A stretch of 64,000 nt of DNA from an uncultured Paracoccaceae bacterium (GCA_947492585.1 CANLND010000009.1:97747-161746), one strand, 5' to 3'; positions 36,081 to 45,432 are shown, counted from the stretch's first letter. Numbers and translations are program-made. Notes: a model not told the origin generated them from the sequence alone.

Positions 36081-37487
36081 ATGAGCGCAGAAGCAGTTCT
36101 GAAGCTGATCAAAGACGAAGACGCGGCCTATGTGGACATCCGCTTCACAGATGTGCGCGGCAAGCTGCAGCACGTCACCGTGGACGTTGATCTGGTTGAT
36201 GAAGACTTCCTTGAAGAAGGCTTCATGTTTGACGGCTCCTCGATCGCAGGCTGGAAGTCGATCGAAAACTCCGACATGAAACTGATCCCCGACACCACCT
36301 CGGCCTATGTGGATCCGTTCTACGCGGAGAAAACCATCTGCATTCACTGCTCTATCGTTGAGCCCGACACCGGTGAATCCTACGAGCGTGACCCACGCGG
36401 CACCGCCGAAAAAGCCGAAGCTTACCTGAAGTCCTCCGGCATCGGTGACGTGGCTTACATGGGCCCAGAAGCAGAATTCTTCCTGTTTGACGATGTTCGC
36501 TTTTCGAACACCATCAACAAAGTGTCCTACGAAGTTGACGCAACCGACGCGTCCTGGAACACAGACACCGAATACGAAATGGGCAACATGGGCCACCGCC
36601 CGGGCGTCAAAGGCGGTTACTTCCCTGTAAACCCCATCGACGAAGCCCAAGACCTGCGCTCCGAAATGCTGACGACAATGAAGCGTCTGGGCATGAAAAC
36701 TGACAAGCACCACCACGAAGTGGCGTCCTGTCAGCACGAGCTGGGCCTAATCTTTGACAGCCTGACCAAACAAGCGGACGAGCTGCAGAAATACAAATAC
36801 GTGATCCACAACGTGGCCCACGCCTATGGCAAATCCGCCACCTTCATGCCCAAGCCGATCTACGGCGACAACGGCACCGGCATGCACGTGAACATGTCCA
36901 TCTGGAAAGACGGCAAGCCCCTCTTTGCAGGCGACAAATACGCGGACCTGTCTCAGGAAGCGCTGTACTTCATCGGTGGTATCCTGAAGCACGCAAAAAC
37001 CCTGAACGCCTTCACCAACCCATCGACCAACTCTTACAAGCGTCTGATCCCTGGGTTCGAAGCACCTGTTCTGCGTGCCTACTCTGCACGTAACCGCTCC
37101 GGTTGTGTTCGTATCCCATGGACTGAATCGCCCAAAGCCAAGCGCGTTGAGGCCCGTTTCCCCGATCCATCGGCGAACCCTTACCTGTGCTTCGCGGCTC
37201 TGCTGATGGCTGGCCTGGACGGCATCAAGAACAAGATCGATCCCGGCGAAGCCATGGACAAGAACTTGTACGACCTGCCCGCAGAAGAGCTGGAAGGCAT
37301 CCCAACTGTTTGTGGTTCCTTGCGCGAAGCGCTGGACAGCCTGGCAGCCGATCACGACTTCCTGATCCAGGGCGACGTGTTCACCAAAGACCAGATCGAA
37401 GGCTACATTGCGCTGAAGATGGAAGAGGTCGAACTCTTCGAACACACGCCGCACCCTGTTGAATTCGGCATGTACTACAGCTGCTAA
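36081..37487 (+). CDS. glnA: Glutamine synthetase type I
   Basis: This 468-residue enzyme assimilates ammonia into glutamine. It has [14 protein letters not shown] near the N-terminus, FDGSSIAGW, the ATP/metal motifs [40 protein letters not shown], and [11 protein letters not shown]. The adenylylation tyrosine is in [11 protein letters not shown]. The last 358 bp are repeated downstream with 98 % identity (39372-39731). A normal full-length gene. Confidence 0.98.
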   Translation: MSAEAVLKLIKDEDAAYVDIRFTDVRGKLQHVTVDVDLVDEDFLEEGFMFDGSSIAGWKSIENSDMKLIPDTTSAYVDPFYAEKTICIHCSIVEPDTGESYERDPRGTAEKAEAYLKSSGIGDVAYMGPEAEFFLFDDVRFSNTINKVSYEVDATDASWNTDTEYEMGNMGHRPGVKGGYFPVNPIDEAQDLRSEMLTTMKRLGMKTDKHHHEVASCQHELGLIFDSLTKQADELQKYKYVIHNVAHAYGKSATFMPKPIYGDNGTGMHVNMSIWKDGKPLFAGDKYADLSQEALYFIGGILKHAKTLNAFTNPSTNSYKRLIPGFEAPVLRAYSARNRSGCVRIPWTESPKAKRVEARFPDPSANPYLCFAALLMAGLDGIKNKIDPGEAMDKNLYDLPAEELEGIPTVCGSLREALDSLAADHDFLIQGDVFTKDQIEGYIALKMEEVELFEHTPHPVEFGMYYSC

Positions 37488-37510
37488 GCTACTGAAAAAT
37501 TTAAATTTCC

Positions 37511-37535
37511 AAAGGGCATCCAGTGGGTGCCCTTT
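37511..37535 (+). terminator. glnA terminator
   Basis: AAAGGGCA / TGCCCTTT is an 8-bp stem with a 9-base loop, followed by GTGTTTTCC, 23 bp after the glnA stop. It differs from the hairpin behind the downstream glnA copy (39752-39779). Confidence 0.75.
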
Positions 37536-37554
37536 GTGTTTTCCAGTCCATATT

Positions 37555-37950
37555 TTAGTGCGACGCGGACGCGTCCACAGCGGTCATTGCCTCTTCTCTA
37601 TCGCTCATTTCCCGTAGTATCAGTTTGTGCCCCACCGCAACAATCGCCTCTAACGCCGGGATCAATTCATGGCCCAGAGGCGTCAGTTCATATTCCACCG
37701 AGGGGGGCGAGGTTTCTTTCACGCAGCGCACCACAACGCCCCGCGCCTGCAGCTCGCTCAGCCTGGCGGATAAAACCTTGGCGGAGACGGGCGGAATGTC
37801 CAGACGCAATTCATTGAACCGTCGCGGCCCAGCCCGCAAACACCAGATCACATTGGCCGCCCATGCCCCCGCTATGACCCCCATACAATGTGTGAGCATG
37901 CAGGGTTCGGGTGGTTTAGGGCTGCGGTTGCGTCGATTTTTTAAAGCCAT
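37555..37950 (-). CDS. HxlR family transcriptional regulator
   Basis: This 131-residue winged-helix regulator has the core GVIAGAWAANVIWCLRAGPRRFNELRLDIPPVSAKVLSARL (two segments), then LQARGVVVRC and YELTPLGHELIPALEA. It has Cys17 and Cys22 near the N-terminus. Thiol-based sensing of electrophiles is known in the family (YodB), so a similar mechanism is possible. It is divergent from the GST gene, and a TACT-N9-AGTA site lies in the shared promoter region. Confidence 0.92.
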   Translation of the reverse strand: MALKNRRNRSPKPPEPCMLTHCMGVIAGAWAANVIWCLRAGPRRFNELRLDIPPVSAKVLSARLSELQARGVVVRCVKETSPPSVEYELTPLGHELIPALEAIVAVGHKLILREMSDREEAMTAVDASASH

Positions 37951-37975
37951 CGAAGTTACCTGGTTTCTTTGGGGT

Positions 37976-37992
37976 TACTCGATAATCAAGTA
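37976..37992. promoter_or_regulatory. Candidate HxlR operator (TACT-N9-AGTA)
   Basis: The dyad TACT-CGATAATCA-AGTA lies in the divergent region between the HxlR gene and the GST gene. Known YodB/HxlR-type sites have the form TACT-N7-AGTA, so this is similar with a two-base longer spacer. Confidence 0.4.
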
Positions 37993-38065
37993 TCTAACGG
38001 AAACCTAATTGTCAAAGGAAACCCAAAATCTCATATCAATTGCACACCACAAATGGAGACATGAG

Positions 38066-38695
38066 ATGAAGCTTTATTACAAACCCGGCGCCTGCTCTCT
38101 TGCGGCACATATTGTGCTGAATGAACTGGGGCTTTCCTTTGACCTTGAACGCACGGACACCGACACCGGAACAACCGAAAGCGGCGTGGACTTTCGGACC
38201 ATCAACCCGAATGGCTATGTGCCCGCGCTGGAACTCACACCCGGTGATGTGATCACTGAAAATCCAGCGGTGCTGCAGTACCTTGCAGATCTCGCCCCCG
38301 CGGCGGCTCTCGCACCCGCTGCGGGAACACGTGACCGGATCCGCCTACAGGAAGTGCTGAACTTTCTCTCCTCCGAACTGCACAAATCATTTTCGCCCTT
38401 CTTTAGCGGAAAAACCCTTTCGCAGGACGCCCGTCACAGCGCCATTGCACAGGTCCACACCCGCGTCGCGTCAATTGAAAATCAGCTATCGGATGGGCGC
38501 TCTCATCTGCTGGGCACTGAATTTACGGTCGCAGATGCCTACGCCTTTGTCATTTTGAACTGGGCCGGGTTTGTTGACGTCAGTCTCGCTGATTTTCCAA
38601 ATACACAGGATTTTGTCGCCCGAGTGGCCGCCCGCAAGGCCACCCAAATCGCACTGGTCCGCGAAGGCCTGCTGGCAGTGGACAGCCAATCATGA
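38066..38695 (+). CDS. Glutathione S-transferase, beta class type
   Basis: This 209-residue enzyme conjugates or reduces electrophiles with glutathione. It begins MKLYYKPGACSLAAHIVL, and Cys10 is at the position of the catalytic Cys in bacterial beta-class GSTs. NPNGYVPALEL and ITENPAVLQYLAD mark the thioredoxin-like domain, and the helical C-terminal domain has FTVADAYAFVILNW. GGAGA precedes the start. The next gene overlaps it by 4 bp. Confidence 0.93.
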   Translation: MKLYYKPGACSLAAHIVLNELGLSFDLERTDTDTGTTESGVDFRTINPNGYVPALELTPGDVITENPAVLQYLADLAPAAALAPAAGTRDRIRLQEVLNFLSSELHKSFSPFFSGKTLSQDARHSAIAQVHTRVASIENQLSDGRSHLLGTEFTVADAYAFVILNWAGFVDVSLADFPNTQDFVARVAARKATQIALVREGLLAVDSQS

Positions 38696-39075
38696 ACAGA
38701 TACCAAGCCGTACAGGACGTCCTTCAGCTCTATTTTGATGGGCTCTACCACGCCGACCCCAGCCGTCTGACCCGCGCATTTCACCCCAAAGCAATCTACG
38801 CCACGGCAGACAACGATCCTTTCCTGTTTCGCACCATGGACGACTATATGACTGCTGTGGCCCAACGGGTCTCCCCCGCCAGCCGCATCGAACCCCGGCA
38901 GGACGTGATCGACGCAATTGAATTTGCCGGTGACAATACAGCCTTTGCCCGCGTGCGCTGTGCAATCGCCAACCGTCAATTTGTCGATTTTCTAACGCTG
39001 GTCAAAACCCAAGACACATGGCGGATCCTGTCCAAAGTGTTCCACATCAAACCCACACCCGCGCCTTCGGAGTAA
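38692..39075 (+). CDS. NTF2-like (lumazine-binding-type) protein
   Basis: This 127-residue protein has the NTF2/SnoaL-like fold pattern: VQDVLQLYFDGLYHADPSRLTRAFHPKAIY, FRTMDDYMTAVAQR and FVDFLTLVKTQDTWRILSKVFH. It is part of the HxlR-divergent operon, overlapping the GST stop by 4 bp. The family often accompanies GST or oxidoreductase genes. The ligand or reaction is unknown. Confidence 0.85.
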   Translation: MNRYQAVQDVLQLYFDGLYHADPSRLTRAFHPKAIYATADNDPFLFRTMDDYMTAVAQRVSPASRIEPRQDVIDAIEFAGDNTAFARVRCAIANRQFVDFLTLVKTQDTWRILSKVFHIKPTPAPSE

Positions 39076-39079
39076 CCCC

Positions 39080-39295
39080 ATGCCCTACGTCAATATCAAA
39101 GTCACTCGCGAAGGGGTGACCCCCGAACAAAAAGCAACATTAATCCACGGCGTCACAGACCTGCTGCAACGGGTTCTGGGCAAAAATCCCAACACCACAT
39201 TTGTCGTGATCGACGAAGTAGACCTACAAGACTGGGGCATTGGGGGCCTACCAGTTGAACAGTACCGGCAAGGCTTAACCTCCCAAACCAGCTAA
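39080..39295 (+). CDS. 4-oxalocrotonate tautomerase family protein
   Basis: This 71-residue small tautomerase has MPYVNIKVTREG. Pro2 (Pro1 after Met removal) is the catalytic base of the family. It continues TPEQKATLIHGVTDLLQRVLGKNP and ends near residue 71. It is the last complete gene of the HxlR cassette, 4 bp after the NTF2-like gene. Possible targets are unsaturated or halogenated small acids. This is an inference. Confidence 0.93.
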   Translation: MPYVNIKVTREGVTPEQKATLIHGVTDLLQRVLGKNPNTTFVVIDEVDLQDWGIGGLPVEQYRQGLTSQTS

Positions 39296-39371
39296 GCCCA
39301 CACAACATGCTGTGACAATAAACACAGGTCTTATTGGGTGCCGGTTCGTCGATCAATGTGACCCGTACCTT

Positions 39372-39731
39372 GCCCAAAGCCAAGCACGTTGAGGCCCGTT
39401 TCCCCGATCCATCGGCGACCCCTTACCTGTGCTTCGCGGCTCTGCTGATGGCTGGCCTGGACGGCATCAAGAACAAGATCGATCCCGGCGAAGCCATGGA
39501 CAAGAACTTGTACGACCTGCCCGCAGAAGAGCTGGAAGGCATCCCAACTGTTTGTGTTTCCTTGCGCGAAGCGCTGGACAGCCTGGCAGCCGACCACGAC
39601 TTCCTGATCCAGGGCGACGTGTTCACCAAAGACCAGATCGAAGGCTACATTGTGCGCTGAAGATGGAAGAGGTTGAACTCTTCGAACACACGCCGCACCC
39701 TGTTGAATTCGGCATGTACTACTGCTGCTAA
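39372..39731 (+). pseudogene. Partial duplicate of glnA 3' end
   Basis: This segment copies 37130-37487 of glnA with six substitutions and a two-base insertion (TG in ATTGTGCGCTGA versus ATTGCGCTGA) that frameshifts the reading and truncates it. The encoded part includes [13 protein letters not shown]. There is no start, only the C-terminal quarter. A hairpin terminator follows. The two copies face the same way and enclose the HxlR/GST/NTF2/tautomerase cassette. Confidence 0.95.
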
Positions 39732-39751
39732 TCTGCAGCCTACGTTATCTG

Positions 39752-39779
39752 AAAGGCGCCCCGGAGGGCGCCTTTTTTT
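39752..39779 (+). terminator. Terminator after the glnA duplicate
   Basis: AAAGGCGCC / GGCGCCTTT is a 9-bp stem with a 6-base loop, followed by TTTTTTT. It lies 20 bp after the duplicate. It is a stronger terminator than the one behind intact glnA, and may be the original glnA terminator. Confidence 0.9.
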
Positions 39780-39899
39780 CATGGAACGATCAGCCTAACG
39801 CCCCCGGCACACTACAACCCATAGCTGTCATCAAATCTTCATTTGCACCGCTCCGATGCCCCGGGGATAATCTGTGGTGTTTTATGAATGTGATTTGAA

Positions 39900-41078
39900 A
39901 TGCCCCTACGCCCAGCCCTGCCGTTTCTTGCACTGCAACTCAGCGGCACGCTCTGCAGCGCCATGATTGTACCCTATATGGGCTTTTTCATCGTTGAAGG
40001 CCTGGGCTACGCACCTTGGGTCATCAGCATCTACGCCTTTGCAGTTGTTGCACTCACCCTGTTTCTAAACCGCCGCTTTGCGCAGGCTCTGGACAGTGGG
40101 CAAGCCGCCTTTCCACTGATTGGCGTCGCGGCCACCGGATATCTGATTGCCACACTTGGCCTGTCCCTGTCGCCAACACTCCCAGTTGTTCTTATCATTG
40201 GTGTTCTGGGTTTTAGCCTTGGATCCAGTGCGGTCTCCACCATGTTCACGCTCAGCCGCGCCTACGCCCAGTCCCGCAGCCTGCCTGCCGATCGTTTTGG
40301 GGTCTATATGCGCGCAACCACATCAACAGGTTGGATGATGGGGCCTGCACTCTCATTCTTTGTAGCAGATCAATTTGGACCAGAAACAGTGTTCAAAATC
40401 TGCACGCTTCTGGTTTTGGTCTGGCTGCTGCTCTGGTGGCAACTGGTGCCACGCCAGATGACAACGCTCACCAAAGAAGACATTGCCGCCCAAAACGATC
40501 CTCTCTCCGGAAATGACCGCGCGCTCCGGCTTGCGGCACTTGTGTGTTTCTGCCTGTCCACCGCCCATTCGCTGACCTTCACAGCGCTGCCCTTGTTCTA
40601 TGTGCAAGAGGTCGGCCTCCCCACCTTTGCGCCGGGACTGCACTTCTCAATCAAAACCTTTGTGGAAATTTTCGCAATTCTCTCCACGCCATTTCTCATT
40701 GCCCGCTTTGGTCTAAGGCGGATGCTCGGCGCGTCCATCTTGCTGGCAGTGGGCGCCATTCAGGTTCTGGCTCAGGTGACATCCTTACCGCAAATGATGC
40801 TGGGAGCCGCAATCGAAGGCCTCTATTATGGCTTTTACGCCAGCCTCAGCATCAGTTTTGTGCAAAGCTTTGCCAAAGGCCGCTTTGCCCACGCCACGGC
40901 GCTCTATTGGAACACGCTGATGGTCAGCGGCTTATTGGCAGGCCCGATGGTGGGTCTGATCGCACAATACGTCAGTTTTGGTGCCGCAATCCAGCTGGCA
41001 TCCCTTGGAGCGGTGCTGGCTATTGTCGTGCTGATCGTAACGCGCACCACGGCGGACGCGCAGACACACCCCACCTAA
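39900..41078 (+). CDS. MFS transporter (sugar efflux-like)
   Basis: This 392-residue integral membrane protein has about 12 predicted helices (for example PFLALQLSGTLCSAMIV, VSIYAFAVVALTLFL, LPVVLIIGVLGFSLGSSAV and a long helix near 365-385). It resembles the SetA-type sugar efflux branch of the major facilitator superfamily. The substrate is unknown. It is a single gene with no partner. Confidence 0.85.
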   Translation: MPLRPALPFLALQLSGTLCSAMIVPYMGFFIVEGLGYAPWVISIYAFAVVALTLFLNRRFAQALDSGQAAFPLIGVAATGYLIATLGLSLSPTLPVVLIIGVLGFSLGSSAVSTMFTLSRAYAQSRSLPADRFGVYMRATTSTGWMMGPALSFFVADQFGPETVFKICTLLVLVWLLLWWQLVPRQMTTLTKEDIAAQNDPLSGNDRALRLAALVCFCLSTAHSLTFTALPLFYVQEVGLPTFAPGLHFSIKTFVEIFAILSTPFLIARFGLRRMLGASILLAVGAIQVLAQVTSLPQMMLGAAIEGLYYGFYASLSISFVQSFAKGRFAHATALYWNTLMVSGLLAGPMVGLIAQYVSFGAAIQLASLGAVLAIVVLIVTRTTADAQTHPT

Positions 41079-41092
41079 ACCAGGTCATTCAG

Positions 41093-41154
41093 CTTCTTTT
41101 TGGCTGAAATACCCTGGGGGAGACGCGGCGTGCCGCGGCGGGGGCAACGCCCCC
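41093..41154 (+). repeat. Dispersed hairpin repeat, copy C
   Basis: The third copy reads CTTCTTTTTGGCTGAAAT, ACCCTGGGGGA, variable hairpin CGCGGC-gt-GCCGCG, then GGGGGCAACGCCCCC. It sits between the MFS gene and the Hsp70-like gene. Confidence 0.8.
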
Positions 41155-41230
41155 ATTTTCCCCACCGCAACAACTTGTCCTTACCGCTCAGCTGCGCTAC
41201 CTCCCGTGGTCCAATCTCCCGGAGCGTATC

Positions 41231-42502
41231 ATGGCCCCCAACACCTCATCCGCGCGCAACCTGCCCCCCCGCACGCTTGGCATCGACTTTGGCACCTCAA
41301 ATTCCGCCGCAGGCATTGCGGTCGCCGGACAGCCCTATCTGATCCAGATGGAGCCGGGCGAAACCACCCTGCCGACGGCGGTCTTTTTTGAGGAGGGCAA
41401 ACGCGACATGCGCGTCGGGCGCAGCGCGACCCGCGCGCTGATTGACGGCGACGAAGGCCGGTTTATGCGGGCGCTCAAAAGCCTTCTGGGAACGCCGCTT
41501 TTGCAGGAAGAGCGCCGTCTGGGCGGCGAACGGATCAGCTTTGCCACCCTCATTTCGCGATTTTTGGCCACGCTCAAGACCCGCGCCGAGGCCCACACCC
41601 GGATGGAATTCACCCATGCGCTGTCTGGCCGGCCGGTAAAATTCCACTCCAAAGACGAAGCGCGCAACATCCAAGCAGAACAAGACCTGCGGGCCTGCTA
41701 CCACGCGGCAGGTTTCCACGACGTGATGTTTTTGAACGAACCCGAAGCCGCCTTGCGGGCCGCCTCTGTCAAACCCGGGTTGGGCCTGATTGTGGATATC
41801 GGCGGCGGCACATCCGACTTCACCGCCTTTGAACAGGACGCCGCCGGGCACACCCGCGTTCTGGCCTCACACGGGGCACGCATCGGCGGGACCGATTTTG
41901 ACCGCCAGATCAGTATAGATCACGTGATGCCGCTGTTGGGACGTGGATCCGAGATCAAAAATGCGTTTGGTGGAGGCACCATGCCCGCCCCCAATCGCCT
42001 GTTTAACGATCTGGCCACCTGGCAGATGATCCCGTTTCTGTACACCGGCGAAACCCGCCGGATGGCCAGCGATCTTGCCGCTCACGCGGTAGAGCGCGCC
42101 AAGCTGGATCTACTGGTCGAAGTCCTGGAGCACGAACTGGGGCATGATCTTGCCTTTGCGGTTGAACGCGGCAAGATCAGCGCCAACAGTCACAATAGCG
42201 CCCGCATTGACCTGAAGGTGTTGAAATCCGGCCTTGGGGCCGATCTTGACGCCGCTGGCATGGCCCGTTCCTTAACGCCAGCAGTGCTGGACATTCGGAC
42301 CTGCGCTGTTGAAACACTTGCGTTGGCCCAAGTCGCGCCAGATCAGATCACGCGCGTGGTTCTGGTTGGAGGTTCATCCCTGTTGGGCGCGGTTCGGCAA
42401 CACATGCAGGGCCTGTGCCCCAATGCGACCCTCGAAAGCGAAAAAGCCATGACAGCGGTTGCAGATGGGCTGGCGCTGGCCGCCGAAGGGGCCTTTTCTT
42501 AG
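41231..42502 (+). CDS. Hsp70-like protein (YegD type)
   Basis: This 423-residue ATPase-domain protein has the Hsp70 phosphate motifs LGIDFGTSNSAAGI (about 15-28) and VDIGGGTSDFTAFEQ (about 187-201), and LVGGSSLLGAVRQ near the end. The substrate-binding domain of DnaK is absent, as in YegD homologues. GGAG lies upstream of the ATG. Its function is unknown, probably a chaperone-like ATPase. Confidence 0.9.
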   Translation: MAPNTSSARNLPPRTLGIDFGTSNSAAGIAVAGQPYLIQMEPGETTLPTAVFFEEGKRDMRVGRSATRALIDGDEGRFMRALKSLLGTPLLQEERRLGGERISFATLISRFLATLKTRAEAHTRMEFTHALSGRPVKFHSKDEARNIQAEQDLRACYHAAGFHDVMFLNEPEAALRAASVKPGLGLIVDIGGGTSDFTAFEQDAAGHTRVLASHGARIGGTDFDRQISIDHVMPLLGRGSEIKNAFGGGTMPAPNRLFNDLATWQMIPFLYTGETRRMASDLAAHAVERAKLDLLVEVLEHELGHDLAFAVERGKISANSHNSARIDLKVLKSGLGADLDAAGMARSLTPAVLDIRTCAVETLALAQVAPDQITRVVLVGGSSLLGAVRQHMQGLCPNATLESEKAMTAVADGLALAAEGAFS

Positions 42503-42595
42503 GATTTTCCCCACCCGCCTTTCCCCCAACAGATCTATAGTAATGCAACTTTGTCGTGGGGGATCCCGCGGCTCCTTTTTTAAAGAGGTTCCTCC

Positions 42596-43393
42596 ATGCG
42601 CGCACTATTACTGTCTACGCTTGCCACGCTGACCATTGTATCCGCCCCCGTTCATGCCGCCAGCTGTGGCAACACCGCGCAAGGCTTTGAACAATGGAAA
42701 GCCGACTTTGCCCGCACGGCAAAACGCGCCGGTGTGGGGCCGGCAGGGCTGGCGGCGCTGTCGCAGGCGACGTATGCACAGCGCACCATTGCAGCGGACC
42801 GCAATCAGAAAAGCTTTCGCTACTCTTTGGACCGGTTTATGGAACTGCGCGGCGCCAGCACGATTGTCGCCCAGGGACGCAAACGCAAAGCTCAGAATGC
42901 CGCGTTTTATTCAGCCCTTGAACGTAAATACGGCGTTCCCGCTGGCGTTTTGATTGCCATCCACGGCATGGAAACCGCCTTTGGCCGATTTATGGGCGAC
43001 AGTCAGGTGGTGTCGGCCATTGTCACCCTGACCTATGATTGCCGCCGCTCGGATTTTTTTGAACCCCACGCCTTGGGCGCGTTAGAGCTGGTTGATCGCG
43101 GTGCTGTCACCACTGCAACCAAAGGCGCAAAACATGGAGAGCTGGGCCACACCCAGTTTCTTCCCGGCAATGCGCTGAAATATGGCGTTGATTGGGATGG
43201 CAACGGAAAAGTTGACTTTTACAACATGTCAGACGCGCTGGCGTCAACTGCACGGTTCCTGCGCAAAAAAGGTTGGAAGCCCGGAAAAGGCTACCAGCAG
43301 GGTGAACCTAACTTCAAAGTATTGAAACAATGGAACGCCGCAACCGTCTACCAACAGTCGCTTGCCATAATGGGAAATCAAATTGATCGTTGA
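42596..43393 (+). CDS. Lytic murein transglycosylase (MltB-like, SLT_2 type)
   Basis: This 265-residue secreted enzyme has a signal peptide (MRALLLSTLATLTIVSAPVHA). The catalytic Glu lies in HGMETAFGRFMGD (about 124-136), a hallmark of MltB-type enzymes, followed by THTQFLP-like GELGHTQFLPGNALKYGVDWDGNG. It cleaves peptidoglycan to 1,6-anhydro products. GAGG precedes the ATG. No terminator with T run is visible, but a 14-bp inverted repeat follows. Confidence 0.9.
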   Translation: MRALLLSTLATLTIVSAPVHAASCGNTAQGFEQWKADFARTAKRAGVGPAGLAALSQATYAQRTIAADRNQKSFRYSLDRFMELRGASTIVAQGRKRKAQNAAFYSALERKYGVPAGVLIAIHGMETAFGRFMGDSQVVSAIVTLTYDCRRSDFFEPHALGALELVDRGAVTTATKGAKHGELGHTQFLPGNALKYGVDWDGNGKVDFYNMSDALASTARFLRKKGWKPGKGYQQGEPNFKVLKQWNAATVYQQSLAIMGNQIDR

Positions 43394-43460
43394 TCTTGTG
43401 ATGCTGGGCGAAGATTTGATTAACAATACCCTAAAGGGTTAAGAATTGTCCCGCTTGGGG

Positions 43461-43503
43461 CGCAAATGTGTTCTCAACTTGCCGTTTCAAGAACACATTT
43501 GCG
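43461..43503. repeat. Perfect 14-bp inverted repeat
   Basis: CGCAAATGTGTTCT (43461-43474) and AGAACACATTTGCG (43490-43503) are exactly complementary with a 15-base spacer. It lies in the 285-bp gap between the transglycosylase gene and a hypothetical membrane protein gene. No T run follows on either side, so it is not a standard terminator. It may be a regulator-binding site or a stable RNA hairpin. Confidence 0.8.
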
Positions 43504-43678
43504 TGTGCAGCCGGGGTGGAAAATTCACAAACCACTGAACAGTAACAGATTTCCGCGCGACTCAATTTTCGACGGACTTAAGTTTAATTTTCTTAAATCT
43601 TGCGAGAGCGGTCAAAATTTTGCGCTCTTTTAAATTTTATTGTTTCTCCATCGACCCTGCAAACAGAGGACTTCGGTG

Positions 43679-44701
43679 ATGGAACATGTTGAAATCTTGA
43701 AAGCCAAACTGGGATTTGATGGACCTGCAGAGGGCCTGCTGACGCACGCCATTCCGTTGGTCACCCACGCTCTGGCTGACTTTGGCCATGATGTATTGGA
43801 CACCACCAGCCCAAGTGGCCGCCGTGTCAGCCTTGAACTGGACGAGTATCGCGTCAGTCTGGTGCACAAGCGACAGCTGAACCATGGCTGGACCTCTCAG
43901 CAAACCAGGGGAGACACGCTGGAAATCCGGCTGACGCCCTTGTTTCCGTTACACAATGATCGCGAGCTGTCCGAAACGCTGTTGGCCTGCGTATTGCATC
44001 ATACGATCACGCAGCTGCCGGTGCAAAGCGTCCTGTGGCTGGACTGGCCCAACCTGTTGACCCGCGCCCAGTTCTTAAGCGTCTTCCAGACCGTCGACAT
44101 CGAAGAGTTCGCACCTCCGCAGCAAACGCACGCGACTCTGTCCACGATTTTTGACACGCCACCGGCGGAGCCCACCCCGTCCCCGGCACAGGACATGCTG
44201 ACAACCGCTGAGGTGCTGTTGGACAGCGAACTGCTGCCAGACACCGCAGTGCTCAGCCCTGATGAGGCCGCAATGGCGCGGGCGCAGTTGCGTCGGGATC
44301 TCGCCCACGATGGGGACGACGTCGAGTTGCGCCCTGCCCCCGCCAGCAACCGACACAGCGCAGCCTTTGCCCCGATTGAGCAAACGGCGCAGGATCTTTC
44401 TGTTCACTGTGAGCAGATGTTAAATGCCGCCGAGATCGATGATGATTCCGCCGGGGCTCCGGTCAGATGGACATCGCGGGCCCTGGAAAAAGCGCCGCAA
44501 CACGTGGCAAACCTATCGCTGACCGCCGTTATTGCAACTGTTTCAGCACCCGCAGCCCTGATTGCAGGCACCGTCAATTTTGTGCGCGGGGGGGATCTGA
44601 AATTCAGTCTCCAGCTGCTGCTGTTGTTGACCGTTGCGCTCTATCTTGACAGCGCGGGCATTGTACGTGCCGCACTGGAGCTGATCCCATTTACGCCCTA
44701 A
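43679..44701 (+). CDS. Hypothetical membrane protein
   Basis: This is a 340-residue protein. The start MEHVEILKAKLGFDGP has GAGGA eight bases upstream. The N-terminal half is soluble (beta/alpha character, VSLELDEYRVSLVH, TQLPVQSVLWLDW). A long acidic Pro/Ala/Glu-rich middle (about 155-255) follows. The C-terminus has two hydrophobic helices (about 285-303 LTAVIATVSAPAALIAG and 312-330 FSLQLLLLLTVALYLD). I do not recognise a family. Confidence 0.75.
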   Translation: MEHVEILKAKLGFDGPAEGLLTHAIPLVTHALADFGHDVLDTTSPSGRRVSLELDEYRVSLVHKRQLNHGWTSQQTRGDTLEIRLTPLFPLHNDRELSETLLACVLHHTITQLPVQSVLWLDWPNLLTRAQFLSVFQTVDIEEFAPPQQTHATLSTIFDTPPAEPTPSPAQDMLTTAEVLLDSELLPDTAVLSPDEAAMARAQLRRDLAHDGDDVELRPAPASNRHSAAFAPIEQTAQDLSVHCEQMLNAAEIDDDSAGAPVRWTSRALEKAPQHVANLSLTAVIATVSAPAALIAGTVNFVRGGDLKFSLQLLLLLTVALYLDSAGIVRAALELIPFTP

Positions 44702-44762
44702 CCCCCGTCACCAATCGACACCCTGCCCGATACATGACGCGCAATTTTGACCGATGTGCGCG

Positions 44763-45323
44763 TCAGTCCCCCCGACGCTGGGCGATGAAATCTCGTGCTT
44801 TGTCGCGCATACGCAGCATGGAGACTTCTTGCGTATAGCGCTCCAGCTGGTCCAGCGGCACCCAGGCCAAATCGTGGCTTTCTGCGCTGATGGTCAGCTC
44901 TCCGGCGTCCGCACGACACAGATATCTGACGTCGAAATGCTGATGTTCCGGGTCCATTTTTCGAGCAGGTATCCGATGGATATCCACATCAAAAACCTGA
45001 GCGCTCAGTGGCGAAATTCGGCTCAATCCGCTCTCTTCATAGGCCTCTTTTAAGGCGACAAACGGGGCATCCATAATGCCGTCACAATGCCCCCCCAAGT
45101 GAAGCCATTTGTCCAATTTCACGTGATGGGTCAGCACCACCGCATCCAGATCCCGTGACAGCACAAAGGCCGACGCTGTCACATGATCATGGGAGGGATC
45201 ACGCGCAAACGCGCGGGGCTCTTCTGTCAAAAATGCCGCCAGACACGCCCATTGGCTGGCATCAAAATCTGACTGCGGTTCATACGTTCCGATACCGGTT
45301 AACGCCTTTTTCAATGCACTCAT
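44763..45323 (-). CDS. Nudix hydrolase-like protein
   Basis: This 186-residue protein has a Nudix-type segment GGHCDGIMDAPFVALKEAYEESGL. Compared with the consensus box GX5EX7REUXEEXGU, the first Glu is replaced by Met and RE by KE, while EESGL is intact. Other parts fit: VVLTHHVKLDKWLHLGGHCDG and FDVRYLCRADAGELTISAES. The changed Glu could weaken metal binding. The substrate is unknown. Confidence 0.8.
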   Translation of the reverse strand: MSALKKALTGIGTYEPQSDFDASQWACLAAFLTEEPRAFARDPSHDHVTASAFVLSRDLDAVVLTHHVKLDKWLHLGGHCDGIMDAPFVALKEAYEESGLSRISPLSAQVFDVDIHRIPARKMDPEHQHFDVRYLCRADAGELTISAESHDLAWVPLDQLERYTQEVSMLRMRDKARDFIAQRRGD

Positions 45324-45432
45324 CTATACTCACTTCACCTCTACGTGACTGAGGCACACCCACCTTGCCACGAACCGTTACTCGCCACAGTCTGGACGCA
45401 GCATATCGCAGCACCACATAAAGGCCACGACC

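Noticed and set aside
42503..42595. Terminator after the Hsp70-like gene
   Set aside because: No stem with a T run is visible in this short gap.
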